Assembly (NCBI RefSeq): GCF_021018805.1
Contig: NC_086247.1
Coordinates: 92,984,140 to 93,048,139, forward strand
Source: Prinia subflava
Taxonomy: Eukaryota; Chordata; Aves; Passeriformes; Cisticolidae
DNA: 64,000 nt
Direction of reading: 5' to 3'
Part shown: positions 25,147 to 37,872 of the stretch, piece after piece
Layout of the letters: every line of letters begins with the position of its first letter
Position numbering within the stretch: position 1 is the stretch's first letter
Position numbers and translations under genes: made by a program
The notes under the pieces: model-generated
The model's input: the letters and a program-made list of their open reading frames with translations, nothing else
Databases searched by the model: none
What the model was told of the DNA's origin: nothing

Positions 25147-28066
25147 CACAAGCTTTGGAAAAACTGTATGTGATCTTGCATATGGCTTGAGAAATTATTA
25201 ATAGGTTTTCAGACACTGTTATGACTCATAATTCCATTGTTGGTCTAAGTTTGATCTGTGCTGCTTAGAACTATTTTGAAACAAGGGTGCTGTTAAGAAT
25301 ACCTCTTGTACGAAAGTCCTCAATAAGGATGGATTTCATCCATTCTGAATGTCATAGAAAATTAGTTTCTTTTTTCTGCCCTCAAAAATTCCTGATTTCC
25401 TGGTAACTCTTAGGCTTGTTCTTTTAATCACTTCACAGCATGTAGGGGTCTAGAATATTTCCCCATCCCCACAGGCATTGTCACAGTGCAGCTGTTGATC
25501 ATGTGAATATATTCATGTTTCCTTCACAGCTGACACCCTGCAAAAGTCTGGCGTGCCTGGAGATGGTAAACATGTGTTCAGAGCAAAAGGAGCTTTCTTC
25601 TTATAAAAATGGCATGTCAATTTTCTGGAGGGTTAGGGAATTTGAAGTGAAAATAAGGATTTCTTCAATTGCATTAAAACAATACTGTCCATCAATGAAT
25701 AAAAACTGTTTTCTGCTAAGGTATGGATCTAGGAATACAGACAACCAAAAACCGAGTAATTTTCTTTGTTTTTATTCCCTTAGAAGTAAAAGATTTCAGA
25801 GCAATAGAGTTAAATGTTTCACAGATTTAAGATTTTTAGCTTGTCTCACCTCACTTTTTTTTTTTTTTTTGTAAGAGATGCCTCTTTAAAACTTTTTTGC
25901 TGTGAAGTTTAATAAATTTTTGACAGCTGTCATACAAAGGATATGCTGAGAATGCTGCCTATCACACTGACCAACTGTGTCACTGCTTCTTTGTTCTTCC
26001 GTCTGTCTTTTTCTGTTTGTCATTTTTTGTCCCACTCCATTACTACAAATGCCTTTCAGAAGAAGTAGCATTTTTTTGCAAGGTGTTTTGTACAACACCT
26101 ACACAATTGCTCCTGATGCATGTCATCCACTTGTGTTTTTTTCTACTTACTCAATTCTCTTCTCTAGCTAAAAAAATCCTACAGAGTAAAATGAGATCAA
26201 CCCCCTACAAAACCAAATATATGAAATCTCATATGAATGCAATTATAATTTTGACAAGAGTCTAAAATGTTCAAAGCAGAATCTCCGAGGCATTAACTTC
26301 TGTCAGTGCTTGCTTCTTCACTAAAGCAGAGCTCATGCCTTTATGCAAGAACTGAACAATCCAATCAACTAATTAACTATGCCTTCTGTCATTTTTTTGA
26401 ACCCTTTCATTTGAGGGTGCATGAATGTTTCCCTCTGTAACCTAGTGAACCTTATATAAGACAGCGCATTGTCATTTGAGCTAATCTAACCATATTATTT
26501 TCTCTGTTTAAGGAAATAAGGCTACAAGGACACATTTATTGCATATCAAATTATTCAGGTCTTTTGTCTTCAGCGAAGCTCATTTTAACAAAATCTGATA
26601 AAGGAATAAATGTGTAATGATGAGTAAAATAATGCGTACTGGATAGAGATGACATATCTAATTCTAATGTTAATGGACTTAGTACCAGCAGACAGACAGT
26701 TATGCTTCTGTATTCTGCTTTGCATAAATCACCTGACAGAATTTGTTAGGTTTGTATGCCAGCAAAGTGGACATCTGTGTTTGAAGTAAAGACCTTACGA
26801 CACATATCTGCTCCCACAATCTTCTTTTCATTTGGTAATACATGATCCACAGCCACCACTGAACTAGTGATCTTTCTCCATTTTTTTCAAGAGGAAGGAT
26901 CCAGTGTGTTGCTGGCTTTCTGCTTGCCCACTGCCCTGCCCATCCTTTTTGGTACTTTTCACACCAGTCCTCTCTGGCTGCTCCAGGCAGTGAGATAACT
27001 GACTGCTTTGTAGTTGTGCCCTCCACCTCCTTGAACTGTAAAGATGTGCCATCCTTCCCACTACTGCTCGGAGGATGTATTCTTATCCTGTTCCAATGAG
27101 GCTATCAAAGACAAAATGAGCCTTAATACCTGCAAATAGTATTTTCTTTTAGTCATATAAGGCACATAGGTACATGAACAAATGGATTGCCTCTACAGTG
27201 AATGTCCTGTCCTTAGAGCTACTGTCTCAGAAATAGTTCTTGATATTTCAAGCAGTATTTCCCTATTTCCTAGATGTATTCTATTTGTCAGACACAACTC
27301 AGCTTCAGAACGGCTGGTTTCTAGCCTTTGTGGTATGCTGTAGGACCCTAAAGATATAGGGAAATTGATTTTGACCATTTGCAAAAGGTTGTATTTTGCT
27401 AAAATATTTTTAAATATCCAAACCAAACTCACAATCAAAGAACTCAAAGCCTAATATTCCCAGTTCCTACCAACTTTCAGTATTAGAAACAAAGCACAGT
27501 TCTACCTCTTAAACTATGGGAGAAATTACATTTGTTTCTTGCAGGTTGCAATTTTAGAAAGGAAGGGAAAAGCATGGTAGAGAGCTGTCAGTCTCTGAAT
27601 AAAAAATCCTCTTTCATACATAAAAATTCATTGAGAGTAAATCAGATAAATTTTACCAAGTCATTATGAAGCAGAAATAACAACTGCAAAGTAGCTCTGT
27701 AAAATTTAAATAGTGATTGATTTGTTTAATTTTGATTAAAAATTTTTAAACAACAGCATGACAGAAGTAGAAATACATATATATATATATTACTGTAAAT
27801 GCTAACAAGTTGGGACTGATCTATCTGTTCTTTGGCAGAATGAGAATCTAAAACATATAGTTTGGCATTTCACTGTGAAATACATACATACCTTCTTATA
27901 TATTTTTATGAATAAATAAAATAATCTTTTAACAAAATATATATTTGTACCTTCCTAAATAAATAAATAAATAAATAAGTATACATATTTAAGGCATAAG
28001 ACCTGGTCTTACAAAAACTTATATTTGTATGTCCCATCTTTCTTATATCGTGTCATAACTTTGATG
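25147..28066. other. AT-rich intergenic DNA with simple repeats
   Basis: No gene is recognised. A minus-strand frame of 108 codons (27026-26700) lies in a less AT-rich patch but matches no family I know. An AT dinucleotide run lies near 27777-27791, and (AAAT)n at 27956-27979. Confidence 0.5.
27956..27979. repeat. (AAAT)6 microsatellite
   Basis: Six perfect AAAT units stand in an AT-rich context shortly before the 28.07-kb LTR. Confidence 0.95.
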
Positions 28067-28072
28067 GAAAAA

Positions 28073-28633
28073 TGTGGCAGTGTGTTAATTTAATCAGTTA
28101 TGCTTTATATATTTTTGTACTCTTTTAGTTCTCTGTACCCTTCCCCCTGATGGTTCCTTTGTTTAACTCACATGACTCCTGTCTGCACCTGCACCTGTTA
28201 TGTGGCACACGGTTAGCTGTCTGTTATTTCTCCCGCCTTTGTAAAACCCCTCCCACTCTCTCCTGATTAGTCCAAAATATGTTCTCCTACCCCCGGGTCC
28301 CCTAGCAACCTGCCCTGGTTGGCTGGCGATGGCTGACCACTCCCTTTGCCCCCCCTCCGACTCCCTCGGACAAAAACCCCCCGCACCCTCCTCCCCCCGG
28401 AGAATCCCAGGCTGGAGAGGTGTTTGTAATAAACCCTCTGTTCGTCTGGAATTGTTTCCTCCTTTCGTTCCACTGCCTGTCGAATCTCCATCGCTCACCC
28501 AAGCCCCTGATAAGACAAGAACCCACAAGAGTCAGTACTGCCTGCGCTGCTCGCGGGCTGACCCTCGCAAACTCTGTCGCGGCATCTGGGCTGGTCGTAA
28601 TAGAGCCGTTGGCTCTGAGTGAGCACCCCGACA
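28073..28633 (+). mobile_element. Solo LTR of an endogenous retrovirus (561 bp, 6-bp TSD)
   Basis: The element starts TGTGGCAG and ends CCCCGACA, and is flanked on both sides by GAAAAA (28067-28072 and 28634-28639), a 6-bp target-site duplication. It is far more GC- and CpG-rich than its surroundings. It carries a polyadenylation signal AATAAA (28428-28433), leaving about 200 bp of R-U5. A TATA-like stretch CTTTATATATTTTTG lies near the 5' end. No primer-binding site, internal region or second LTR follows, so it is a recombination-derived solo LTR. The 6-bp duplication favours a class II (alpha/beta-type) avian ERV. Chance frames inside it are not genes. Confidence 0.85.
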
Positions 28634-28639
28634 GAAAAA

Positions 28640-31600
28640 CTGTATACAACTGCGAATTTGGAGGTTTGAACAAGTCAGCGATAATAAGACAGTTTAATAT
28701 TGTGCATTAATGAGCTAGAATGAAAATAAATGTCAGCTGAATAATAAAACATAAATACAAATAAAAAATAATAATAAAAATAAAGATCAGCAAGCCCCAC
28801 CCATACACCAGTGCATGAAAGTGAGTGAAGCAGAGAGGACAGCACTTCCCACAGTGAAATCCAGGAAGAGGTTACTGCTTCACACTACATTTTATTTCTG
28901 ACATTTAATAACACTGTAACTCAGGATCATATACATTCTTTTCTATACATTACCATAGCATGATCTGCTAAGCTTTAAAAACAGTTCTTTGTTTCTTTTT
29001 GTCCATTACTTACGATATGTTCTCTTTTGCATCAATAAGGATAGAACATTTTATACAGCTTCATCAGGGAAAGGGCTGCATTTCTTTAGGGAGATGATCA
29101 GGTTGTCCAGGAATTTTTGTGTTCACAGAAACAGGACTTCTCAGCTTGTGTTTGCATGAGATGAACTACACTGTGCATCGTCTTCACCTTCATGTGGGGT
29201 TGTTATCTTCATCTCGCTCTGTCACTAGCCTCAAGGCACGTGTTGTCTTATATCTACATGCATTCTGTCATGTCTCATTCTTTGAATAAAACCCAGGTTT
29301 GGAAGATGAGAAGTGAAGGCCAAGACTGAATTCTGTAGAACTGCATAGATGAGGCACTCCTTATGCAGATTTTCCCTTTTCCTGCATTCAAATGGTGGCT
29401 GTAGGAAGCAGCTGCCTTGATTTCTTCCATTTGTGCAAGCCTGTGTTTATAGATAACCTCTTGCACGCAATACCACACTCAGCTCCAACTTTACGGGAGC
29501 AGATTCTATCTACTGCAGCAGGTGTAGCATGGATTCAGCAACAGGACCATGAAGCAGCTTGGATGGACTACAGTTGGGTACTCCAAAACTAGTAACACTG
29601 TAAGAGAGGGAACTTTGCCTCCAAAATTTTTCTGTTTTCCTTCTGGGTCTATTGCGGTGAGAATTGCTGCTCTCTGGCAGAATTCGAATTAATCTCAGGG
29701 AATGATACTTTTCTTTATGTGTCCTCTGTTTGCAAAAGGCCATTAAACCTTTCTAATGAAATGAGTATTTATCAGTATTTTCACACAAATACATTTCCAA
29801 AAGAGGTGTGTTTGCCATTTGAACTACTGCTTGAGAAACCTCTTCAGTATCTATTAGCAACTGTACAGACAGATTGAGAGTCAAGAACTGAATTCTCACA
29901 ATTCGAACCTGGAGCTTCTTGATTAAAATGTATTTCAGTATAAAAGAAATTTGCAGTGGCTGATCTACAATGACTGTGGTTTTGAAGGCTTGATTTGCAT
30001 ATCACCTAAACTTGCTTTTGTCTTTTCTTGCTTTTATGTGAGAGAATGCACTATGGTTTTGTAAATCCTTTATAGACTGCTCTTCTGTGACAAGTTAAAG
30101 TTGTTGCTGCCAGCCCAACAGGCAGAAGAGGGGCACAAGTTGAATCCCATGCTGATGTCTGGTGAAGATCAAGATAGAGTAAAATCTCAGAGCAGAACCT
30201 CATATAGGCAATGCAGTCCTAGGATCCATATACATCACATTCCTTTGTAACTTAGCTGTGAATCTTCAGGGGAGCGGCACAATATTTGGGTTATCTGTAG
30301 AGTACACTGAGAGGCAGAATATTACCTATTCAGAGGAAAGAATTTTGATCCCCACTTTACTCTGTTCTGCACTGGCAAAGTGCTTTCTTCCCATGAGACA
30401 TCTCTATTTTACTCCAATTTTTACTTAGTAGACTGTGGCCTGGTCTCTGCCGCTGAAACCTGTGACACTGTTAGCTAGTGCAGGGCAATTTGGGATGCAA
30501 AGAACAAAACTTTCCTACTTTCTGTTTTCAGGTAAGTCAGGTCACTGTCACTGTCAAGGATGTTCTCACTTGTATTTTTTATAGACATGAATATCATGTA
30601 CTTCTATTGGCATTCTTTGGGAATTAAAATATGGTGTTGATTGTTTATGCCATATTACATTAACCTTCCCTCTGAGGCCAATAGGGGTATTCACACAAGG
30701 ATGGAATTCAGGTCTGAGCCTTTGATTCCTGTAGCATTCTTCTTTTAGCCAAACCAAAATATTACTCTGTGCTTAGATTATGTTCAGTTGCAGCTGAGAG
30801 ATGATTGTTTGTCTTTCAGATTCCATTCACATGACTATTTTTTTCATAACTGATATGGGTTAATTTATACTACATGCTCTCAGGACTGTGTCATGTGAAA
30901 AGTAATATTTAGATAGCCAAATATCTGACACAAAAAGCATACGACTATTACCCACACATGCTTAAAAGTCCAAGATATCACATCTTCCTAGTTGCTTATA
31001 TCTCTCACTGTTTGTGTTGGTTCACTTTCAGTAAATACAACTGCAGATCTTTGGCCTATGTTACATGTCAAATAAGAATAAGAACGCTCAATACAGGAAC
31101 TCAATTTTCAAATTTAAATGAGGAAGACACCTAGATCTCAACAGTCTTCTTATATATATCTTGGAACTACCACATTATGCAGGTGTATGTTCAAGGGGTA
31201 ACTTGTACACACAAGAATCCATTTGTGACAATGGATTCAATTGTTCAAAACAATTTTTGTGTGGAAACTAAAGTTTAGGGCATGGACTTTGGCATGTACA
31301 CACTTCGCCAGAGTAATTGATGACGTGAATATTGAATACCTCATCTAAGGACATTAAAAACTGTCAAAAGTCAATAAAGCAAAAGATTTTATATTATTTT
31401 AAACTTACAATGTATTGCTAGATTCTATTTTATTCTGTCCTGTCTTGCTTAAACTGAATATAATAGAAAAATTAGATTTTTATTTTTTTCTATTACATTG
31501 CAAATGTTGGGAAAATTGTAATGAGCTAGAGTTTAGATTTGGAAGCATTTAACTACTCAATTTCCATCTGAATTAACATATAATACCATCTTTAATATTT

Positions 31601-33586
31601 CCTGTTTTTATCACAGGGATTTTTTTTTTTTTGCTTGAAAGATATACTTCTGGGAATATATTAATTGTCCTGTGCCATAATATCACTTCTGAAAGGATTA
31701 AGTCTTTAAATATTAGAGTTCAGTAGGACCATTCTTAATCTTTTCTGTAATAATAAATACTGAATGTCAGACCTTTTCAAAGATCCAAATTGGAAACTTC
31801 GTTTATCTCACTAAAATGAAGGGAAGCTCCACATGTGTACATATGAAAGTAGGGAATTGTTATCCCAAATATAGCTTACAAAGATAATTGGAAAGGATTA
31901 ATTTACTTCATGTAGCTTTCAGGGACATGACTAGTCCACTGTGTTCCCAGGAAACAAAAAAAATGGAAGTCTTTTGCTGGTGCTGAATTGTCTTCAAAGT
32001 TTGTATTCTCAAATATTTTTAGGTGTATCTGTCCTTGAAGAAGTGATTCAACCCAAAACCTCAGGTTTTCCCTCTTGCAAGCTTCTTCGTATTGCTTGGG
32101 ACTTCTAATATTAAATTTTGAACATCAAAATTCTTTGTCAATTCTTTGTTTATAATATTTGTGGAATAGAATTTCTTTCAATAAGTTATACATGTGTATA
32201 TCTGTACATGTATAAACATAGAGAAACACCAAGTTTTGGAAGACTCTGTCAGTAGAATTAGGCCAAGTTATGGTTGGTTCAAATGTGTTCTAGCAGGCAC
32301 AGTTTGAGTCAGAGAAGCTCAGATAGAGAGGCTTTTTTCAGTCCTGTGTGGCAAGTGGGTTAATCAGGCTTCTGTACTTTTCATTTGCACCCACAGTTTT
32401 ACCTGAGTTTTATTTCTCTTGTTTAGTTTCCTCCTACTTATTTAAAGCCTCTGGCTCAGCAGTCTAACACTGACCTATTTGTCCATGGCCGTTTACTTTC
32501 CACTGCATGGCAGTTCCATAAAGGTCCTGGGCAAGCAATTTCCTTTCCAGCATATTGCCAGCAGAAGAGAGAGCTGACATGAACCTTCTAGGAAAGCTAG
32601 GATATGGTGTAATATCCACATTAAACTGCAGCCATCAATTTTAAGGTGTTATCTCTGAAAAATTGAGGGGATTGAGTGGATGTGCAGTAAAGGAATCAAT
32701 GGGATATCCACTTTAATGCTCTCCTGAGAACAAAGGCACGGTCTGCAGAAATCCAGTGAATGCGCTAACACCATGGTGTTTGCGGCAGCTGGACCTCCGC
32801 TGAGGTGAGACTCTGCAGAGTCTCTGTGATCTGCTGTGTGTGACTCTGGTTAGCCCCCTCTCAACAAAGAGGTTCTCTAGAAACAAAATCTCCAGGACCT
32901 GTATTTAGATATGTAGGTTCATGCAGCAAATGGAGTCCCAGAATTCCATTAGGAAACTGTTCATCTCTAGGGCTGCAAGAATATCCAATGATGAGGGAAC
33001 ATCTACGGGTGTGGTTGATACTGAGGTACCAGCATTCAACTTGTACAGATGTAGATCAGACCTTCATTTATCCCTTCATTATCACCTCATGGTTGAATGT
33101 AGAGAGTTGGTTGCTTATCAGCTGATATGGTGGGACATGGAGCCAGCCTCAGCTGCAGACTCAAGAAACCACAAAAAAGACCATATGTTATTTTGTGAAG
33201 GCATATATAAAAAAAAAAATTGACAGCTGCACAAGACTGACTATAGGGCTATGAAAGAAAGTCTACCTATGAAACACCTACAAAAATATCAGTAGCTGAT
33301 TTAATATGTTCTTTGTTAGGAAAAGTTAATTTGGATAGTTTATTAATGTATTTAATTACTTCAGTATTATTTATTAAATGCTGTCATGTGTGATATTTAC
33401 TCAGTTTTAGTTGTGGCACATTTCTTAATCAATGGATTTGTGTACTGCAGAGCCCTACCTTCAGCTTTCAGCTCAAGAATTAAAAATAATTTTAAAAATG
33501 TATCTTTTCACTCATGGAACACTGGAGGTTGTTAGGCAGCCAGTTTTGTGGAAGTACAGGTAACTTTGTTTAGAACATCTTACGTG
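28640..33586. other. AT-rich intergenic DNA, no gene recognised
   Basis: An A-rich low-complexity patch lies at 28735-28785. All open frames are 60-100 codons and unrecognised. No repeat family was identified. Confidence 0.5.
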
Positions 33587-33592
33587 GTGCAT

Positions 33593-33915
33593 TGTTGCCA
33601 TGAGTTTTCCTAGCTAGCTGAGTGTTTCATATAAAGTAGAAGTTCGTACCTTCTCACGCTCTTTTCATGTAAACACCAGCTATGTTGTATAAACATAACC
33701 AAGTTTTTACATTCCATGCTGGGACAAAAAAGACTGTGTGACAGTCCCCTTGACCAATGTGCTGAGAGGTGGGACTGTTAACAGTCCAACCCATGGTCAC
33801 CTTGTTAGAAGTATATAATAGGAAAATAAACAAAGGGCAGGGTCTTCTGCCCTGCTGCTCTGATGAACTCAGAACTCTGCCTCTGAGTGTCCTTCTGGCT
33901 AGGCTTGTGGTAATA
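33593..33915 (+). mobile_element. Solo LTR, family A copy 1 (323 bp, 6-bp TSD)
   Basis: It begins TGTTGCCATGAG and ends GGTAATA, and is bounded by GTGCAT on both sides (33587-33592 and 33916-33921). AATAAA lies at 33825-33830, followed by a short GC-richer R-U5 segment with CCCTGCTGCTCTGATGAACT. The same ends, length and internal blocks recur in the 325-bp element at 57.16 kb. The 3' terminus is TA rather than the usual CA. No internal viral sequence is present. Chance frames cross it on both strands and are not genes. Confidence 0.85.
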
Positions 33916-33921
33916 GTGCAT

Positions 33922-34875
33922 AGGCTACACTCATTCACAAAAAATGGCTTCATGGAGGATGAGAAATGCCTCAGATCTCAGAAATCAAAATCACCAAGTG
34001 TTACTCATATGCCAGGCCTGTGTTTTACTGTGCCATCAGTAAACCACTCTGTCTGTTCTGTGGAAAACTGACTGCTGCCTCTTGCTCACTGTAGGGGCTT
34101 CACCTGTTCCTTCACTCCTGTGGCCACTCCTGGTCTTCTCCTGAGTGCCACTCTTTGGGGCTGAGCACTACACTTCCATGTTTGTTGTCAATGCGCATGA
34201 CTAAAGTGACATGTTCATATTTGAGTGCAGTCAAGGCCCCTTAAAGCAGAGGGTTGCAAGTGTGTGAGAGAGATATGTTATTCCCTAATGGCTTATTACC
34301 ATCCCATTTGCAATTCAGATCAGCTCGAAATTGACTGAAATTTTTAAACACATAGCAGGCAGTTTAAACTAATGATTGTCTGGAGGTTCACATCTGACAC
34401 GAGCTAAGCTTCTGCTCAAAACAAATTGCAAATAATTCCTTCCTTAGAGTCAAAATGTCACTTTTTTTACACAGTGCATTATTGCCAGATTTTGTCAGTT
34501 TCGTGAAAAGAAAAGCCACACCAAACCCCACAGAACAACTGCTGAACATTCTGAGTTAGACAGCTGGGTGGCACTGGTGTTGGTCCCCACCTCCCCTTAC
34601 TTACAGTAATGTTCATGTGTGCATGCATGCCTGTAGCCTGATGGAAAATCCTCCCCCTGGTCCAGCTCCCAACATCCCTCAGCCTGCACCCATTTCCTGG
34701 GCACAGAAGAAGGAGACCTGGCAGGGAATGGGATGCTATGGCCACCAACATCTCTGTCCCCATAGCTGCCAGGGTGAATGATGGACTCCCCTTCACCCCA
34801 GACATTCTGCCTTGGCCCTCCTCCCTGTTGTCAGCTTGCCTTGGCCCCCACAGTCCCAAAACTGTGCAGGTGGCT
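33922..34875. other. Intergenic DNA, partly GC-richer, no gene recognised
   Basis: The 34480-34860 stretch is CT- and GC-rich on the plus strand with an open minus-strand frame of 126 codons. No motif, splice structure or family is recognisable. Confidence 0.45.
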
Positions 34876-34879
34876 GTGG

Positions 34880-35396
34880 TGTATGGGGTAAGTGAAAGAT
34901 GTGACTGCTGAGAGATGTGTTAAAAGGATGATTTACTTCTCTTATCTTCATCAGTCTCAGAGTGGGTGAGAACATTTTCACATCAGAAGTTAGAGGTCAT
35001 GGTATCTCTAGTTACAATGCTTTATAAAGATTTATTAGCCAATAAACTACTGCCACAAAGTTAGTTAGTGTCTTTACACCAATCATTAATTGTTTTGTTT
35101 TACATGTTTTGTCTCAGAGTGGATTTTCTTAACCAGTCATATAATGCCACCCAAACTTACATGACTACACTTCCTAACTTCTTACTATTTTTATAACTAT
35201 TTCTATGGCTAAACTTTAAAACTTTCTACTACCTAGCTTAACATGTTTCTGCTTAAGCTACAAATCTACATTCTTGCTTCTGGTCTCCAAATCTGGAAGC
35301 CACTTCCAACGTCTTAAATTAGACTCTATATTCGTTTCTATGTCTGGGCCTATAGGCACAAGCTTTTGTGAGCTTTCTGTGCCTTGATTTCCCACA
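34880..35396 (-). mobile_element. Solo LTR in antisense orientation (517 bp, 4-bp TSD)
   Basis: On the minus strand the element begins TGTGGGAAATC and ends ACCCCATACA, so its ends form an imperfect inverted repeat (TGTGGG against TGTATGGGG). GTGG flanks it on both sides (34876-34879 and 35397-35400). In element orientation a TATA-like TATAAAAA lies at 35195-35188 and AATAAA at 35036-35031, leaving about 150 bp of U5. Its sequence is unrelated to the other LTRs here. The 4-bp duplication would suit a class I (gamma-like) ERV, but short matches can arise by chance, so class is uncertain. Confidence 0.65.
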
Positions 35397-35400
35397 GTGG

Positions 35401-36592
35401 TGTATCGTAGGGACAATGAACACTGCACAGACTGGGCACTGTTTGCCCTGATGGAAAGTGCTGAGCCTGGTGGTCTTCAGTGGAAAATGCCCAGTGCTGG
35501 CACAGAGCTGCAGAGATGCCTTTTCTTCAGGCCCTGGAGATGTAGTAAAATGGGTTTAATCCTTCATTGTTTCCATTTTTCAGTACACTGCAATGGCTGC
35601 TTAAAGGAGTATTTCAGAGTTTGAGTTTAATTCTGTCAGGATTTCGAAGATCTTAAGCTTGATGATGATAAAAAGGGAAGCTCTTTAAAAATATCCAGTG
35701 GGGTGGAAATGGTGCATTCAGCTGGTGTTTAAAATTGAGTTTCCCTTGAAAGAAATAACCCATCTGAAGGGACTTGCTGGACAAATCTTAATAACTTGCA
35801 ATCCTATATAACTAAATGCAAAAAAAGAAGTATCTGCTAATTTCTAAAGAGAAAAAGCTTATCTAGAGAGAAAAACAAAATCCACTTTTCGTTGATGGAA
35901 TCCTTATGTATTTCTGTTTTGTAGAAGCTAGCCAAAGGGGTAAGATTTACAACAGTCTTTTTTACCCACAGTCTTACTGGATCAGTTCTGTTTGCTGGAT
36001 GTTACTTGAATATCTGTATTACTTAGTTGAATTGAGGCTCCTTTTGGACTCCAGAAAAAGGTTTATTTTTCAAAATTTATGACAATCTTGATCCATCTTA
36101 TGTTCATCACACTTCTTGTTCAGTTGCCATTTATGTTTTCATCTTGAACTGTGTATTGATATTTTTTGTACATTTCCTTTCTCAAAAGCTTTTGTGTAGC
36201 TCATGGTCATACTTAATGTTTTCCCAGCCACTTTTCCCACTGAGAAATATTTCTTGAATTGTTGTTAAAATGGTGGTTTGGTGGAAATTTTCTCATGAGA
36301 GAAAGTACAGTGATTATTGTTAAAACTGTAATTTCACTGTAAAATTTTCATTTTCTTGCTGAAAAATGTGGATCCAAAATGGATTTTAATCTACACATGG
36401 GAAGAAATCCTGAAACATTGTTTGATTGGCTTGATTAAGAATTTTTCTGTATTTGTGAGGAAGTAAAAACTGAAATCAAATGAAAGAACTTTTCTTTGCT
36501 AAATGTCAGCTTTCCTACTACAAGGTCATTGCATGTAAAAATTTGCATTTAGTGGGTTTTCTGTGTTTGGTTTTTTTGGTTGTTGTTGGTTT

Positions 36593-36634
<42 letters not shown>

Positions 36635-37087
36635 TGTTTTTGTTTTAAAGAAGATGGTAAATATAAAAAACTCCCTATTTCTTAAGCTTTTCTTAACTTT
36701 GTGATCTTTTTTGGGAATATCTACCTGCTTGAAACTAGTTCTAGGAAAGAGGTGCATATGTGTTCCATTTTCCTTATGCCTTCAATATGTACAGTTGAAA
36801 TGCGATATACTTTGCATTTAACAAAAAACAGCAACAACAAAGAAAAGGATCGGTTTACAGATTATGTGTATGGATTAGTATAAATAAGTTTCTGCTTTAA
36901 AAATAACCTTATAACTGCCACCTCCTTCCTCTATATAAATCTATTTTGTTGGAGAGTAAATTTAAATGCAGTTTGCGCATTAAGTATATGTAATAGAAGT
37001 ATTGCTGATTGATTTTAAGGCTATAAGTCAAACAAAACTATCTTTCATCTCTGAGGCATGAAAAGCCATTTTTCATCTTTTGATTTG
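35401..37087. other. AT-rich intergenic DNA
   Basis: No gene recognised. The main feature is the TTTTG microsatellite at 36567-36646; frames through it are low-complexity artefacts. Confidence 0.55.
36567..36646. repeat. (TTTTG)n / (TTTTTG)n microsatellite
   Basis: GTTTTTTTGG and GTTGTTGTTGG lead into four TTTTG units and then four TTTTTG units. The two unit lengths are segregated, showing successive slippage phases. Confidence 0.92.
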
Positions 37088-37872
37088 CTGAAGGGAAGAA
37101 ATGCCATCCAGAGGGACCTTGATAGGCTTGAGAAATGAGCCCATGAAAATCTCAGGAGGTTCAACAAGCCCAAGTGCAAAGTCCTGCTCCTGAGTCACGG
37201 CAATTCCCAGCATCAATCCAGCCTGGGGGAAGACTGAATTTAGGACAGCCCTGTATAGAAGGACTTGGGGATACCAGTGGTTAAAAACTGAATATGAGCT
37301 AGCAAGGTGCACTTTTAACCCAGAAATTTAATCACACATCAAAGGAAGTTTGCCATCAGGTTGAGAGAGATGACACTGCCCACTCTTCTCTGCCCTTGTG
37401 AGATGCCACCTGGAGGACTGTGTAGTTTTTGGGTGCCCAGTATAAGTACTATTAGAGCAGATCCAAAAGAGGGTCACAAAAATGATTTGCTGGCTGGAAC
37501 ACCTCTGCTACCAAGAAAGGCCGTGAAAGCTAGGGCTGTATAGCCTGAAGAACAGAAGGTTCCAGGGAGCATTCATTGTCCCGTTTCAGTACATAAAGGG
37601 GTGTCTTTTCCTGTAGTGACAAGGGACAACAGTTTTAGACTGAAAGAGAGCAGATTTAGATTGAATAAAAGGAGGAAATTCTTTAAAAATAGAGAGGTGA
37701 GATGCTGAAGTACTGCTCAGAGAAGCTGTAGATGCTCCATTATCACAAGTGTTCAAGGCCAGGTTGAATGAGGCATTGAGCAACCTGATCTAGAGAATGT
37801 CCCAGTCCATCGTAGGGGGGGGTTGACAAGATGATCCTTCTAACCCAGATCATTTAGTGGTTCTATGATTCA
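37088..37872 (+). mobile_element. CR1 LINE 3' fragment with intact 3' end
   Basis: Landmarks run from ATGCCATCCAGAGGGACCTT through AGGTTCAACAAGCCCAAGTG, GAAGGACTTGGGG, CCACCTGGAGGACTGTGT, AGATTTAGATTGAATAAAAG and TGTTCAAGGCCAGGTTGAAT to the terminal TTCTATGATTC. It covers the end of ORF2 and the whole 3' UTR. The reading frame is disrupted by many stops, so it is an old, inactive 5'-truncated copy. Confidence 0.95.

Noticed and set aside
26700..27061. Minus-strand frames that might be a processed pseudogene
   Set aside because: The three frames each have peptide-like stretches, but none matches a protein family I know and there is no poly-A remnant or target-site duplication. A database search with all three frames would decide.
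34479..34859. 126-codon minus-strand frame in a GC-richer stretch
   Set aside because: No domain, no splice sites and no similarity recognised; probably chance.
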